64,000 bases of DNA. Origin: Zygnema cylindricum. Lineage: Eukaryota > Streptophyta > Zygnematophyceae > Zygnematales > Zygnemataceae. How positions within the stretch are numbered: position 1 is the first letter of the stretch; every line of letters starts with the position of its first letter. Position numbers and translations under genes: made by a program. The notes beneath the pieces are model-generated. The model was not told the origin of the DNA and ran no database searches. It saw only the letters and a program-made list of their open reading frames with translations. Location of the stretch: assembly GCA_037447655.1 (NCBI GenBank), contig JBBHKE010002692.1, positions 1 to 64,000 on the forward strand, in the 5' to 3' direction. This document shows positions 55,505 through 64,000 of the stretch, one piece after another.

Positions 55505-55946
55505 TGTAAAAGGGACAATAGTACACACAGCACGCCACAATCCACAGCGGAAAATACGAAGGATCTTCACGTAGTAACAGTACGAGTACACAACACTGAC
55601 AGACAAGTTGCGCTTTATTACTTGGGAGAGAGTACAAGGTTTGCGCTCGCTGCGAAGGTCTACTCAAACAAGAGTGTCTACTCACTAAGCCTACTTCACT
55701 TTTTAAACTAGCTAACTATTAGTCAACCAAGTACTATACAAATGTACACGTGGAACTTCACGGTCAACCGAGATCTATCCAAACATTCTTATAGAACTAT
55801 ACCGCTCGATCTACATTCTGCGGCGTTGCTCTGCTGCGCTGCTATGTTGCTGCGCTACTAAGTTGCTACGCTGCTAAGTTGCTATGCTGCTACGCTGGGC
55901 TGGTCTAGAATCGCAGCTACGCTGCTCTTGAAACGCAACTATAGCA
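55505..55946 (-). repeat. 5' LTR of gypsy H (outer limit approximate)
   Basis: The inner end TTTTACA adjoins the primer-binding site. Near the outer end is a tandem tract of GCTGCTAAGTTGCTAC-type units (about 55820-55915). The outer boundary is set at TGCTATAG but could be up to 20 bp further right. Confidence 0.6.
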
Positions 55947-55964
55947 GCCCAGCCCTAGCCACTA

Positions 55965-57102
55965 AGTACCCAAATGCTGTAACGCTGGTACAATCTTCTC
56001 CATAATGGCCATGAAGAACAGATTCCACCAGATTTCCATGGAACCAAAACACAGAGAGAACCGCATTCTGGGCAGGATCCAGATTTTATGAGTGGGTATA
56101 CATGCCCTTCGGGCTGAAGAATGCACCAGCCAAATTCCAACGGGCCATGGACGAAGCGCTCGGAGGAATCGACTGTGCTCGGTGCTTCATCGACGATGTG
56201 ATAATATTCTCAAAGACCTTTGAAGAACACATGGAGTATATCCAGATCGTCCTCCGGGCTCTTCAAGCAACGGGCTTGAAATGTCACCCGGACAAGGGTA
56301 TTTTTGGGGTGCAAAAAATTATTTACCTCGGACATGAGGTGACACCCGGGACTTTGGGTCCCCATATGGTTAAGGTTGTAGCCTTGGACGCTCTTCCTCC
56401 TCGCAGGACATTTCTGCTTTGCGCACCTTTCTCGGCTTGGATAACTATTATCGCTGGTTTATTCTCGAGTTCAGTAGTCATGCCCAACCCTTAAATAAGC
56501 ATTTACGGAATGATCAAGAATGGCAGTGGGCCGAGGAACAACATATCTCTTTCCAGTTTTTGAAGGATGCCCTGAAGCAACACCCAGTTCTCTGGATGCT
56601 TGATCACCAAAGGCATTTCCTCCTTTACAGTGATTGGAGCAGGTTTGGATTGGGGGCGATTTTGACTCAAGTTGACGACGCCGAGGCCGAGTATGTGGTG
56701 GCTTACGCCAGTCGGAGCAACAACCGAGCTGAGGGGAACTATAACAGTTATCATGGGGAGCTTTTGGCTGCTGTTTGGGCCATCCAACATTTCAGGCCTT
56801 ATTTGTACGGGGTCCATTTCACACAGATTACCGACCACAAACCCCTGAAATGGATCATGGAAAATAGTAAGTTGACCGGCAAACTCGTCAGAAGGGTGCT
56901 TATCCTGCAAGAATACGATTTCCGCATTGTCCACCGCGCAGGGGAAATCCATAGGACTGCCAACGGTCTTAGCCGAAACCATGATCCCTCTACCCTGGAT
57001 TCCACCGAGGCTCGGCATGACGAAGACCCGGAAATCGGTTTGGGACTCATTCGAGCATCCTCCGCTTTAATTTGGCTTCCTCCATCTGGGGGGGCATTGT
57101 GA
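55965..57102 (+). pseudogene. Gypsy G reverse transcriptase and RNase H
   Basis: RT enters at motif A: GTIFSIMAMKNRFHQISMEP, where the catalytic Asp (family FSxMDMKxGFHQI) is Ala. A shift follows, then AFWAGSRFYEWVYMPFGLKN and frame 56102-56494 with FQRAMDEAL, the catalytic FIDDVIIFSKTFEEH (56188-56232) and ITYLGHEVTP-like primer grip (IIYLGHEVTPGTLGP). One lost base near 56405 moves it to 56419-57102: LRTFLGLDNYYRWFI thumb, then RNase H with LYSDWSRFGLGAIL, YHGELLAAVWAIQHFR and TDHKPLKWIMENSKLTG. The RT N-terminal third is missing where gypsy H lies. Inactive. It is classical Ty3/gypsy order, RNase H before integrase. Confidence 0.88.
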
Positions 57103-57263
57103 ACTTTTGCCGCAGATGTTGAGGGGCAGGCACCCACAAAAGCAGGGTGGAAAGACATCTGGGATGACTCCGAAGCGCTCCAATATATCAAGCAGGGATC
57201 CCCCCTTCCCCATTTGGTTGGAGTTTAATTGTCCCGAGTTCAGACCCGGATAGCGACGTATGA

Positions 57264-57883
57264 ATGGGACCAAGACGTTTTCCTCGAAAATGGTATGACG
57301 CTACGAGGAAAGTGGTTCCACCTTCATCTGATCGAGAAACTCTAATCACCAATCTTGATAAGCAATGTGGACACTTCGGACAGAAGCGGAGCACTTCCCT
57401 AGTTACAGGTTCTTATTGGTGGCACGGGTTGCGGGCCCAAGTCAACCGAATTTTATAGACTTGCGCCTCTTGCGATCGTGTTAAGGTTTCTTTTGACAAA
57501 AAGGGAGGGACTAAGCTTCATTCTCTTCCTATACGGGGAATGTTTTATCGGTGGTCTTTGGATCTTTTGGGACCTCTTCCGACCAGCCGACAGGGGAATC
57601 GTTTCGTCCTGGTCATGATTGAACATTTCTCAAAATGGATAGAGCTCGTGGATCTGCCCCGAAAGGAGTCCAAGTTCATCGCTGATGCCTTCTTGCAGAG
57701 AGTATTGTCACAATTTAGAGCTCCAACAGAGGTTCTGATAGACCAAGGATCAGAATTTGCCGAAGAATTTACCAATTTTTTGGAGAAATGTCTCATCGAC
57801 CATCGACTTACCAGTCGCGACCACCCTCAAACTGACGGTTTGGCAGAAAGGTGCGTACAAACAATGAAGCGGTCACTACGTAA
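57264..57883 (+). pseudogene. Gypsy G integrase, N-terminal and core part
   Basis: HHCC zinc domain: LDKQCGHFGQKRS, YWWHGLRAQVNRI, a stop, then TCASCDRVK (57348-57480). Core in frame 57540-57929: FYRWSLDLLGPLP (first Asp), TEVLIDQGSEFAEEF (second Asp, about 57728-57770), DHPQTDGLAERCVQTMKRS (catalytic Glu, about 57820-57875). The frame is interrupted by copia D after the CGTAA duplication at 57879-57883; the downstream half resumes at 61443. Catalytic D, D and E are all present. Confidence 0.88.
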
Positions 57884-59182
57884 TGAAATTCTATGGGCTC
57901 CATTGCCACACAGAATTCGCAAGTCTTAAAGGAAGCTAATCTAGATAGTGCCGACTCCAACTTGATATAAACCCAAATGATTGACCCCTTGACAATCAGA
58001 ACCCCATTAAAGCTTCCCCCCTGTGAAGTAAGACTTTCTGTGTGCTCAGTCCCACCACAGAATGCAAAGTTAGAATATGAGATTTGGACACATTCCCCCA
58101 CTTTGACTTTTCCTTAGAAATGCAGCCACCCAGGAAGGCAAAAACTCTGACCGACTACACCCCTGTATAGCCTGGACTCCTCTGAGTCCGTAGCAACAAA
58201 AATCACTGAAATTGGTCAACTGAGTTGATAGTTATGGCTGGCCAAAGTTTGCCATTTATACAAGGAGCTCTGTGGGAGAGTCAGCTATCTACCCGAAATA
58301 TTCTAAGTCCTAAACTCCTCTAGTACTGAGGTACTGACCAATCACATTACTGTATAGTACATAAAGGTACAGATGTCGGTGTACCTTTTGTACGGTCATC
58401 GTACGACATGGCTTAAAAATAACCAAATGTCCTAACCGGATTCGCTCTTATAATCTCCGGAATTCCTGCCTCCAAATCTTATCTCTCCACGTGGGGCCAA
58501 GTCATGCCGCGTCATAAAAATGGTACCGTACAAGAAAATACAAGTGCCGGAGTACTTTCTGTACGTACATTGTACGATGTCGCCATAGTGCGACATTTGT
58601 CACTCCCGGATTTGTTTTCTGCCGTTCCGGAAATTCCGTAATCCCGTACGATGTTGCCACGTGTCATCCGGAGTGGCGGCGTCTGCAAACTGCCAAATTT
58701 TCCTTTCCGCGATGTCGGCGCTAACCACGGCCGTCCGATTTACATCGTAATTAAAACTGACCGTCGAAATAAATGTCCGTACTATTTATTTTGTCCGGTA
58801 CTAAAAACACAACTGTTTCTATGCCCTATATACCGTAATCCAGTTAAATGGAAAACCCTACCTATAACTATTTAAATATTTTTCAAACCCTACACGTACT
58901 AGCACTAGTCCTAGGCTAAAGGGACAAAGCTAACGGCTACGGGATGTTTGACGGACGGCAGGTACCACGATCAATTCCTGGGTCCGTCAAATACCTTTTT
59001 AGTAAACATACCTGTTATCTATTCCTGTCTCTCTGAAGAGCTTAGGCAGCCATGGCTCTAGCTCCCTCTCCAGCCTTTAGTGACTACAACAAGTGTTGGG
59101 GCTTCGAGAAGGGAGTCAGAGGCAAACTGCCTCTACTCTTTTTCCATCTAGTAAAGACCTAGAAAATACCCAAATATCAACA
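57884..59182 (-). repeat. 3' LTR of copia D with internal duplication
   Basis: 1,299 bp, about 260 bp longer than in B. The module GTAC..TGTAC..ACATGG..CCGGATT..CCACGTG occurs twice in tandem (about 58345-58520 and 58525-58690), each with its own G-box (58498-58503 and 58658-58663); B, C and E have one. The tRNA-like region lies at about 58905-58990. The frame 58651-58875 is a shadow. Confidence 0.9.
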
Positions 59183-59194
59183 CTCCCCTTATTT
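59183..59194 (-). promoter_or_regulatory. Polypurine tract of copia D
   Basis: The minus strand reads AAATAAGGGGAG beside TGTTGATATT, the same as in copia B. Confidence 0.88.
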
Positions 59195-59200
59195 TCTAGT

Positions 59201-59848
59201 CTACTTCCTTTCAACTCTTACAAACAAAATAAACAAAGCACTCCCTCCCCTTTTTCCTTTTTCTTTTCTTTTTCCTTTTATATAACTTAAAAAAAAAATG
59301 CTCTCGTATTTAAAACAATGCATTAGATGAAATAAAATAATAATTGCATCACACATTTCATTTAGCATCCCACTTATCATAAATCCGAGCAAAGATTTTA
59401 TCCACCTCTTCTCTTTTCCATCCACACTAAATCCACTTTCCCTCTTGCAATTCAAACAACCAGCCCCATCTCCAATCTGCAACACACACCCTGAGGCTAA
59501 CCCTTTTACAGGCACACCTTCAAAAATGTCATCACTCCCTTTAGTGATGTCAAACTCATTACCCCCAAAACATGAACTTTCCTCACTCTCTCCCATGGAT
59601 TTCTTTCCACTCTCACTTTCCAAATTTATTCCAAATAAATATTTATCCTCCCCTAAAACTTTCATTAAATATTCCTCTTCTCTCTTATCCTTTAAAACCC
59701 CTTCTAGTTTCACTTCTCCCCTTTCCTCGGAATCCGTTGAAGTCTCTTTTTCCGACCAGTTTTCTAATTCCAAAAAACCTATAAAATTATACTCATTAAT
59801 TTTATTTTTCCCGTTTTCACTTATGGGTCCTAGATCTGACTCTCTCAT
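59201..59848 (-). CDS. Copia D ORF2: shrunken pol remnant
   Basis: 215 codons. ATG (59846-59848) comes directly after the stop of ORF1, in the same frame. Short stretches line up with copia B in order: LMKVLGEDKYLFGINLESES against MKDMGEARYILGIQVERD (RT end), GGNEFDITKGSDDIFEGVPV against GGENTDITTWSDASYGDAPM (RNase H), GCVLQIGDGAGCLNCKRESG, KRWIKSLLGF and MCDAIIILFHLMHCFKYES against the CDNQAAI block. RT catalytic core, integrase and protease are gone, and the first RNase H Asp block is changed (TKGSDD). The frame has stayed open through many deletions, which is unusual. Function unknown. Confidence 0.6.
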   Translation of the reverse strand: MRESDLGPISENGKNKINEYNFIGFLELENWSEKETSTDSEERGEVKLEGVLKDKREEEYLMKVLGEDKYLFGINLESESGKKSMGESEESSCFGGNEFDITKGSDDIFEGVPVKGLASGCVLQIGDGAGCLNCKRESGFSVDGKEKRWIKSLLGFMISGMLNEMCDAIIILFHLMHCFKYESIFFLSYIKGKRKEKGKRGGSALFILFVRVERK

Positions 59849-60241
59849 TTATAAGTCATACACTTTACACTCCTCAACATCCTCTAGTACCTCCTCTCTC
59901 TTTACTTCCCTTATACCTCCAAAAGCACACAGTTGCCTTCGTGGAATTTCTGTGTACTTTTCTCTTTTCTCCATTCTACCGATGTGAAGAAGCTCCAAGA
60001 TTTCTTCATCCTCTTTCTCCTCTTCCCCTTCTTCCTCCTCAATCACATACCGACTTCTAAGTTCTTCCAAACAAGGACACTCCTCCATATAGTGACCCGG
60101 TTTCCTACAAGCGAAGCAAACCCCTTTTTTCAAAGCTCCCCTTTCTTTTCTTCTCCCTCTCTTTCCACCAGAGTTCCGATAAGGTTTACCTTTTTCTTTC
60201 TTCCTCTCATCACGCTTCCGCTCGTCACCGCCGTTCCTCAA
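59849..60241 (-). CDS. Copia D ORF1: gag zinc-knuckle tail
   Basis: 130 codons on the minus strand. Very basic N-terminus (RNGGDERKRDERKKEKGKP), zinc knuckle CFACRKPGHYMEEC (C-x2-C-x4-H-x4-C, near residues 43-56), acidic Glu-rich tract, then YTEIPRRQLCAFGG, the gag-protease junction of the family, then an abrupt jump to ECKVYDL, resembling the integrase C-terminal GYRVYDLKRED block. So gag tail and late integrase are fused by deletion. Ends at TAA; ORF2 follows at once. Could bind RNA through the knuckle; that is inference. Confidence 0.65.
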   Translation of the reverse strand: MRNGGDERKRDERKKEKGKPYRNSGGKRGRRKERGALKKGVCFACRKPGHYMEECPCLEELRSRYVIEEEEGEEEKEDEEILELLHIGRMEKREKYTEIPRRQLCAFGGIREVKREEVLEDVEECKVYDL

Positions 60242-60262
60242 ATCAACCCTAATATAGATTCA

Positions 60263-61437
60263 CCCCTGTGAAATAACACTTTCTGTGTGCTCAGTTCCAC
60301 CACAGAATGCAAAGTTAGAATATGAGATTTGGACACATTCACCCACTTTGACTTTCCCTTAGAAATACAGCCACCCTGGCAGACAAAAACTCTGACCGAC
60401 TACACCCCTGTGTAGCCTGGACTCCCCTGAGTCCGCAGCAAAAAGAATCACTGAAAATGGTCAAGTAAATTGATAGTTATGGCTGGCCAAAGTTTGCCAT
60501 TTATACAAGGTGCTCTGTGGGAGAGTCAGCTATCTACCCGAAATATTCTAAGTCCTAAACCCCTCTCTAAACCCTCTAGTACTGAGGTACGGACCAATCA
60601 CATTACTGTATAGTACATAAAGGTACAGATGCCGGTGTACCTTTTGTACGGTCATCGTACGACATGGCTTAAAAATCAACAAATGTCCTAACCGGATTCG
60701 CTCTTATAATCTCCGAAATTCCTGCCTCCAAATCTTATCTCTCCACGTGGCGCCAGGTCATGCCGCATCATAAAAATGGTACCGTACAAGAAAGTACAAG
60801 TGCCGGAGTACTTTCTGTACGTACATTTTACGATGTCGCCATAGTGCGACATTTGTAACTCCCGGATTTGTTTTCTGCCGTTCCGGAAATTATGTAATCC
60901 CGTACGATATTGCCACGTGTCATCCATAGTGGCAGCGTCTGCAAACTGCCAAATTTTCCTTTCCGCGATGTCGCCGCTAACCACGGCCGTCCGATTTACA
61001 TCGTAATTAAAACTGACCGTCGAAATAAATGTCTGTACTATTTATTTTGTCCGATACTAAAAACACAACTGTTTCTATGCCCCATATTCCGTAACCCAGT
61101 TAATGGAAAACCCTACCTATTACTATTTAAATATTTATCAAACCCTACACGTACTAGCACTAGTCATAGGCTTAAGGGACAGAGCTAACGGCTACGGGGT
61201 GTTTAACGGACGGTAGGTACCAAGATCAATTCCTGGGTCCGTGAAATACCTTTTTAGTAAACATACCTGTTATCTATTCCCGTCTCTCTGAAGAGCATAG
61301 GCAGCCATGGCTCTAGCTCCCTCTCCAGCCTTTAGTGACTACAACTAGTGTGGGGGCTTCGAGAAGGGAGTCTGAGGCAGACTGCCTCTACTCTTTTTCC
61401 ATCTAGTAAAGACCTAAAAAATACCCAAATATCAACA
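60263..61437 (-). repeat. 5' LTR of copia D (inner end deleted)
   Basis: Matches the left LTR from its position 58018 onward and also carries the duplicated promoter module and two G-boxes. The inner ~134 bp and the primer-binding site are missing. The tRNA-like region is at about 61165-61250. Confidence 0.88.
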
Positions 61438-61442
61438 CGTAA

Positions 61443-62190
61443 ATATGCTCTTGAAGAGGACTTGGGAGAATGGGACAGAAGGGTGCCTTGGATTGCCATG
61501 GGATACAGGTTCAACCGGCAGGCTTCTCTCCACTCCTACAACCCTTACTTCATTCTATTTGGAAAACATCCCATCTTGCCCGAGGCGGCATCGGCCTAAG
61601 CGGTGGTCCTCCTGAAAATTTATGACAAGGGAATAGTCGAAAAGCTGATCGCCCATCGGGCCAAAATTTTCCACCGAGAGATTCCTCTCGCTATGGGGAA
61701 TTTACAGGGTGCCCAACACCGGGATCAGTTATGGTTTTCCCACCGACGGAGAGGCAACAATATGCCCCGACAGCGACGATTTATTCCCGGAGACTTTGTT
61801 TATCAAATGCAACAGAAAAAGGATACGCTTGACATTTCTGCCGGGCGGGTGATTTTGAAAGTGGTGGAAGTTTCGAACAAGGGAGTTCTGACTTTAGAGG
61901 GGAAGGATGGTCGAAGAATTAAAGAGAATCAGATCAATGTGGCCCCTTGTCATCTCCGGGGATTGGAGGACGAACCTACTTTCCACTCGACTTACTTTGC
62001 CGATCCTCTTTCCTGTTCATCAGCTTGCAACCTGTCCTCCCAACGGCAAGAAATCTTAGTGTGCAATCGGTGTGGTTAATGTTGGCATCCAGTTTGTCTC
62101 CCCTCCTCGTGGGAACCACGCTTACTACCCTCCAGCTTATGGGAACTGTGAATTGGGCGGTTAATTGTTCTGATGTCTTAGTCGCTGTTG
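61443..62190 (+). pseudogene. Gypsy G integrase, C-terminal part
   Basis: Resumes after copia D: ALEEDLGEWDRRVPWIAMGY and SYNPYFILFGKHPILPE, the end of the integrase core, then a TAA at 61597-61599. The same frame continues at 61603-62079 with AHRAKIFHREIPLAMGN, a GPY/F-like SH3 module (RRFIPGDFVYQMQQKKDTLD, SAGRVILKVVEVSNKGVLTL) and, at the end, CNLSSQRQEILVCNRCG, stop, CWHPVCL. The last Cys/His cluster looks like part of a PHD-type zinc finger (C-x2-C ... W-H-x2-C). I see no chromodomain. PHD assignment is tentative; the rest is secure. Confidence 0.8.
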
Positions 62191-62191
62191 A

Positions 62192-62206
62192 CTAAGAGGG
62201 GGGGAA
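62192..62206 (+). promoter_or_regulatory. Probable polypurine tract of gypsy G
   Basis: CTAAGAGGGGGGGAAA lies just after the integrase frame, the expected place for second-strand priming. The 3' LTR should follow, but no matching 5' copy was identified. Confidence 0.6.
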
Positions 62207-62479
62207 ATTCGGATATTGGCTCGATTCCTTAGGACCTAATCCCTTTCCCCGGTCAAAAAGGGAAATGAAGGGGAGGGGAGATCTTTTCGCCTTCCCATGC
62301 AATCATTCTTACTCTTGGTACGTGAGTCTCTCCTATCTTTGCATGCATGTCTATGGGAGGGATGTGGTTCAGCAGTGGGCATGATCATTATTCTGGGAAG
62401 CATTCGCATTTGGGGGTTATTTGTAGGATTTCGATGCCGACGGCTCCGGGTTTTGGGCCCTTCCCTTACGTTTCTCAGG
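62207..62479 (+). other. Probable truncated 3' LTR of gypsy G
   Basis: Placed only by position after the polypurine tract. It ends where TATCG-rich hAT-like sequence begins. No repeat partner in the window could be aligned by eye. Confidence 0.35.
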
Positions 62480-62636
62480 CACGCTCGACAATTATCGCCG
62501 ATAAGTAGCCGATATTATCGGCTATTTATCGGCGATAGGACCGATAGCGATATATCGTACCAATACATCGTTTATAGGGTCCCCGAAAAAAGGCCCATAT
62601 CGGTTATCGGCAAATCCTTACCGATACACAACACTA
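62480..62636. mobile_element. hAT-like right end (TATCG-rich)
   Basis: Dense CCGATA, TATCGGC and ATATATCG motifs end in TTACCGATACACAACACTA, whose inverse closely resembles the left end of the element at 9450. No matching left end occurs nearby, so it is truncated. It abuts the MITE at 62637. Confidence 0.5.
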
Positions 62637-63119
62637 CACCGTGAATCGCTATTAGCGTAATAAAAAATATAGCGTAATGAAACAATTAGCGTACTTTACT
62701 GTAAATTGTGTTTTTTCGGGTACACCATGATACTAATTTATCATGTACTCTAATTTGTAAACTGCTTTGTAAAAATTTTCGGCACATAATATGTCCACAC
62801 TAGAACATGTAGAAGTACGAAATTGTTCAAATCGTACGCCGTCTTTTTTGACATATGCGTATGCCCGGAAAATATTTACGCAATTAAATTATTATTTTTT
62901 CTGTGTTTTTAAATTTAAAAAGGTACGTAATAAAACAGATCTGGCAGTCCGTACACCACACTATTTAAAGGACACTAAATTACAGTTATGAACCGTATTG
63001 AGCGGGGTACCTCAAATAATGTGCAAAAACATTTAGCATACTTTATTCTATTTGAGATTTTGCCCCAAAAAAAGGGTTACCCCAATTAGCGTCATGTACG
63101 CTAATAGCGATTCACGGTG
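62637..63119. mobile_element. 483-bp MITE of Tc1/mariner type with perfect TIRs
   Basis: Starts CACCGTGAATCGCTATTAG and ends with the exact inverse; the terminal 22 bases match fully. TA flanks both sides (62635-62636 and 63120-63121). No transposase; the frame 62791-62991 has no domain. Perfect ends indicate it is younger than the relatives at 2047 and 10344. Confidence 0.85.
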
Positions 63120-63121
63120 TA

Positions 63122-64000
63122 CTATTTAGTATTTACAAGTCCTTCACGCGTCTAGCCTTCGCCTGAAACTACGTCAACAATGAGGCGTCACAGTCACAGT
63201 GCGCATGAGTCGTATTTGAACTTGGTAGCGCGAGTCAACGATTTCGCCAAAAAACGACAAGCGGCTGTACAAATTTTGTACACATTTCGTACATATTTGC
63301 TACGGAAGACGTAACAATTTGCTACGGAAGACGCCCAACCAAAATGACGCATGCGCGTATCATTTCTCTAAATTTTACTCAAATTCGTCTTTGGTACGAT
63401 TTTCAAATCCACAATACGTCAAAAATAGTACGACATTTACACTCGACGCTTATGATGCCAGCTCAGCGTACACGCAACCAAGTAGACATAATATCGCGTT
63501 GATTGCAAATAATTAATGTTAATGTGTTAAACAATTCTGGCACTCATACACAAAATAATTTTTATAACATTAACGTTAAAACGATGGAGCAGTGGTGCAA
63601 CTGGCCCAATATGACAAATGAAAGTGACAAGCATATAGGACAATGTTTTATCCAAATACAGTTGCCGTACATATGATGCAATTATGTCGACACGTGGTCG
63701 GTGACGCTATGGGAAGTTGACAAGTAAAAAGAAGGCCGCTGCAATCCCCAAAAAAGAAAAAGAGAGAAAAAAAAAGGAGCCAAAAGAAAAAAAAAAGTTA
63801 AACTCTATGCTGCACACTAAATTTTCCCGAGCCGCACGATTACAATGGTTCAGATGACGTGGAAGTCGAATGATCCACTAAATCTGGTATATGTCATTAG
63901 ATTGAACTTTTGTCGCTAGATCTACAAACCTTAGGGTTTTCCATCAAATCGTATCAATTGTCGATAACATAAATTTAGTTTTTGAAGCTTAAGGGTGAAG
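63122..64000. other. Unannotated DNA
   Basis: Holds one direct repeat, TTTGCTACGGAAGACG, at 63295-63310 and 63317-63332, and an A-rich tract near 63740-63800. No gene recognised. Confidence 0.45.

Larger units (their letters stand above)
57884..61437 (-). mobile_element. Copia D: internally deleted, non-autonomous copia element, 3,554 bp
   Basis: Inserted into the integrase of gypsy G with perfect 5-bp duplications CGTAA (57879-57883 and 61438-61442). Left LTR 57884-59182; right LTR about 60263-61437, lacking the innermost ~134 bp. LTR start TGTTGATATTTGG, with the copia B family polypurine tract. The internal region is only about 1 kb and codes for a gag-tail/pol-remnant fusion. No primer-binding site remains because the deletion removed it together with the LTR end and the gag start. 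LTRs differ by a few percent by eye. Confidence 0.92.

Overview
This window looks like intergenic, repeat-dominated nuclear DNA of a streptophyte plant or alga. It holds Ty1/copia and Ty3/gypsy LTR retrotransposons, many nested and decayed, together with terminal-inverted-repeat MITEs and long simple-sequence arrays. I found no convincing host gene, tRNA gene, rRNA gene or CRISPR array. A primer-binding site that matches, from memory, the anticodon region of plant initiator tRNA-Met, and a gypsy element carrying a cytosine-5 DNA methyltransferase (a combination reported from charophyte algae and dinoflagellates), make a charophyte-like genome plausible. That assignment is inference.

Layout. 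1-13 kb: AT-rich DNA with purine/pyrimidine arrays (4.5, 5.4, 7.6-8.9 kb), a 12/24-bp minisatellite (5.9-6.4 kb), decayed copia pol fragments on the minus strand (3.5-3.8, 5.1-5.9, 12.1-13.2 kb) and TIR elements (2.0, 9.5-10.9, 12.7 kb). 13.2-16 kb: copia A1, minus strand. 18.2-24.6 kb: copia B, minus strand, complete with two ~1.03-kb LTRs, a perfect 5-bp target duplication (TGCAT), primer-binding site, polypurine tract and one long gag-pol frame broken by only two stop codons. 24.7-30.8 kb: copia A2 and A3, which share a nearly identical LTR. 30.8-33.7 kb: truncated copia E. 35.6-39.8 kb: decayed copia F, plus strand.

39.8-62.2 kb: a large gypsy element (here 'G', plus strand) with a long proline/arginine-rich gag, capsid-like region, zinc knuckle, aspartic protease, a cytosine-5 DNA methyltransferase with motifs I to X in canonical order, reverse transcriptase, RNase H and integrase. 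It is interrupted by copia C (41.49-47.96 kb, in gag), a minus-strand gypsy fragment H (about 54.2-55.9 kb, between methyltransferase and RT) and the internally deleted copia D (57.884-61.437 kb, in integrase, with perfect 5-bp target duplication CGTAA). 62.5-63.1 kb: a TIR element pair that mirrors one at 9.5-10.9 kb.

Within copia B and C, the gag start codon lies 20 nt before the end of the 5' LTR. The primer-binding site follows the LTR without a spacer and lies inside the gag frame. It matches the anticodon stem-loop rather than the 3' end of initiator tRNA-Met, which implies priming by a half-tRNA as in Drosophila copia. The most notable cargo is the methyltransferase of gypsy G.
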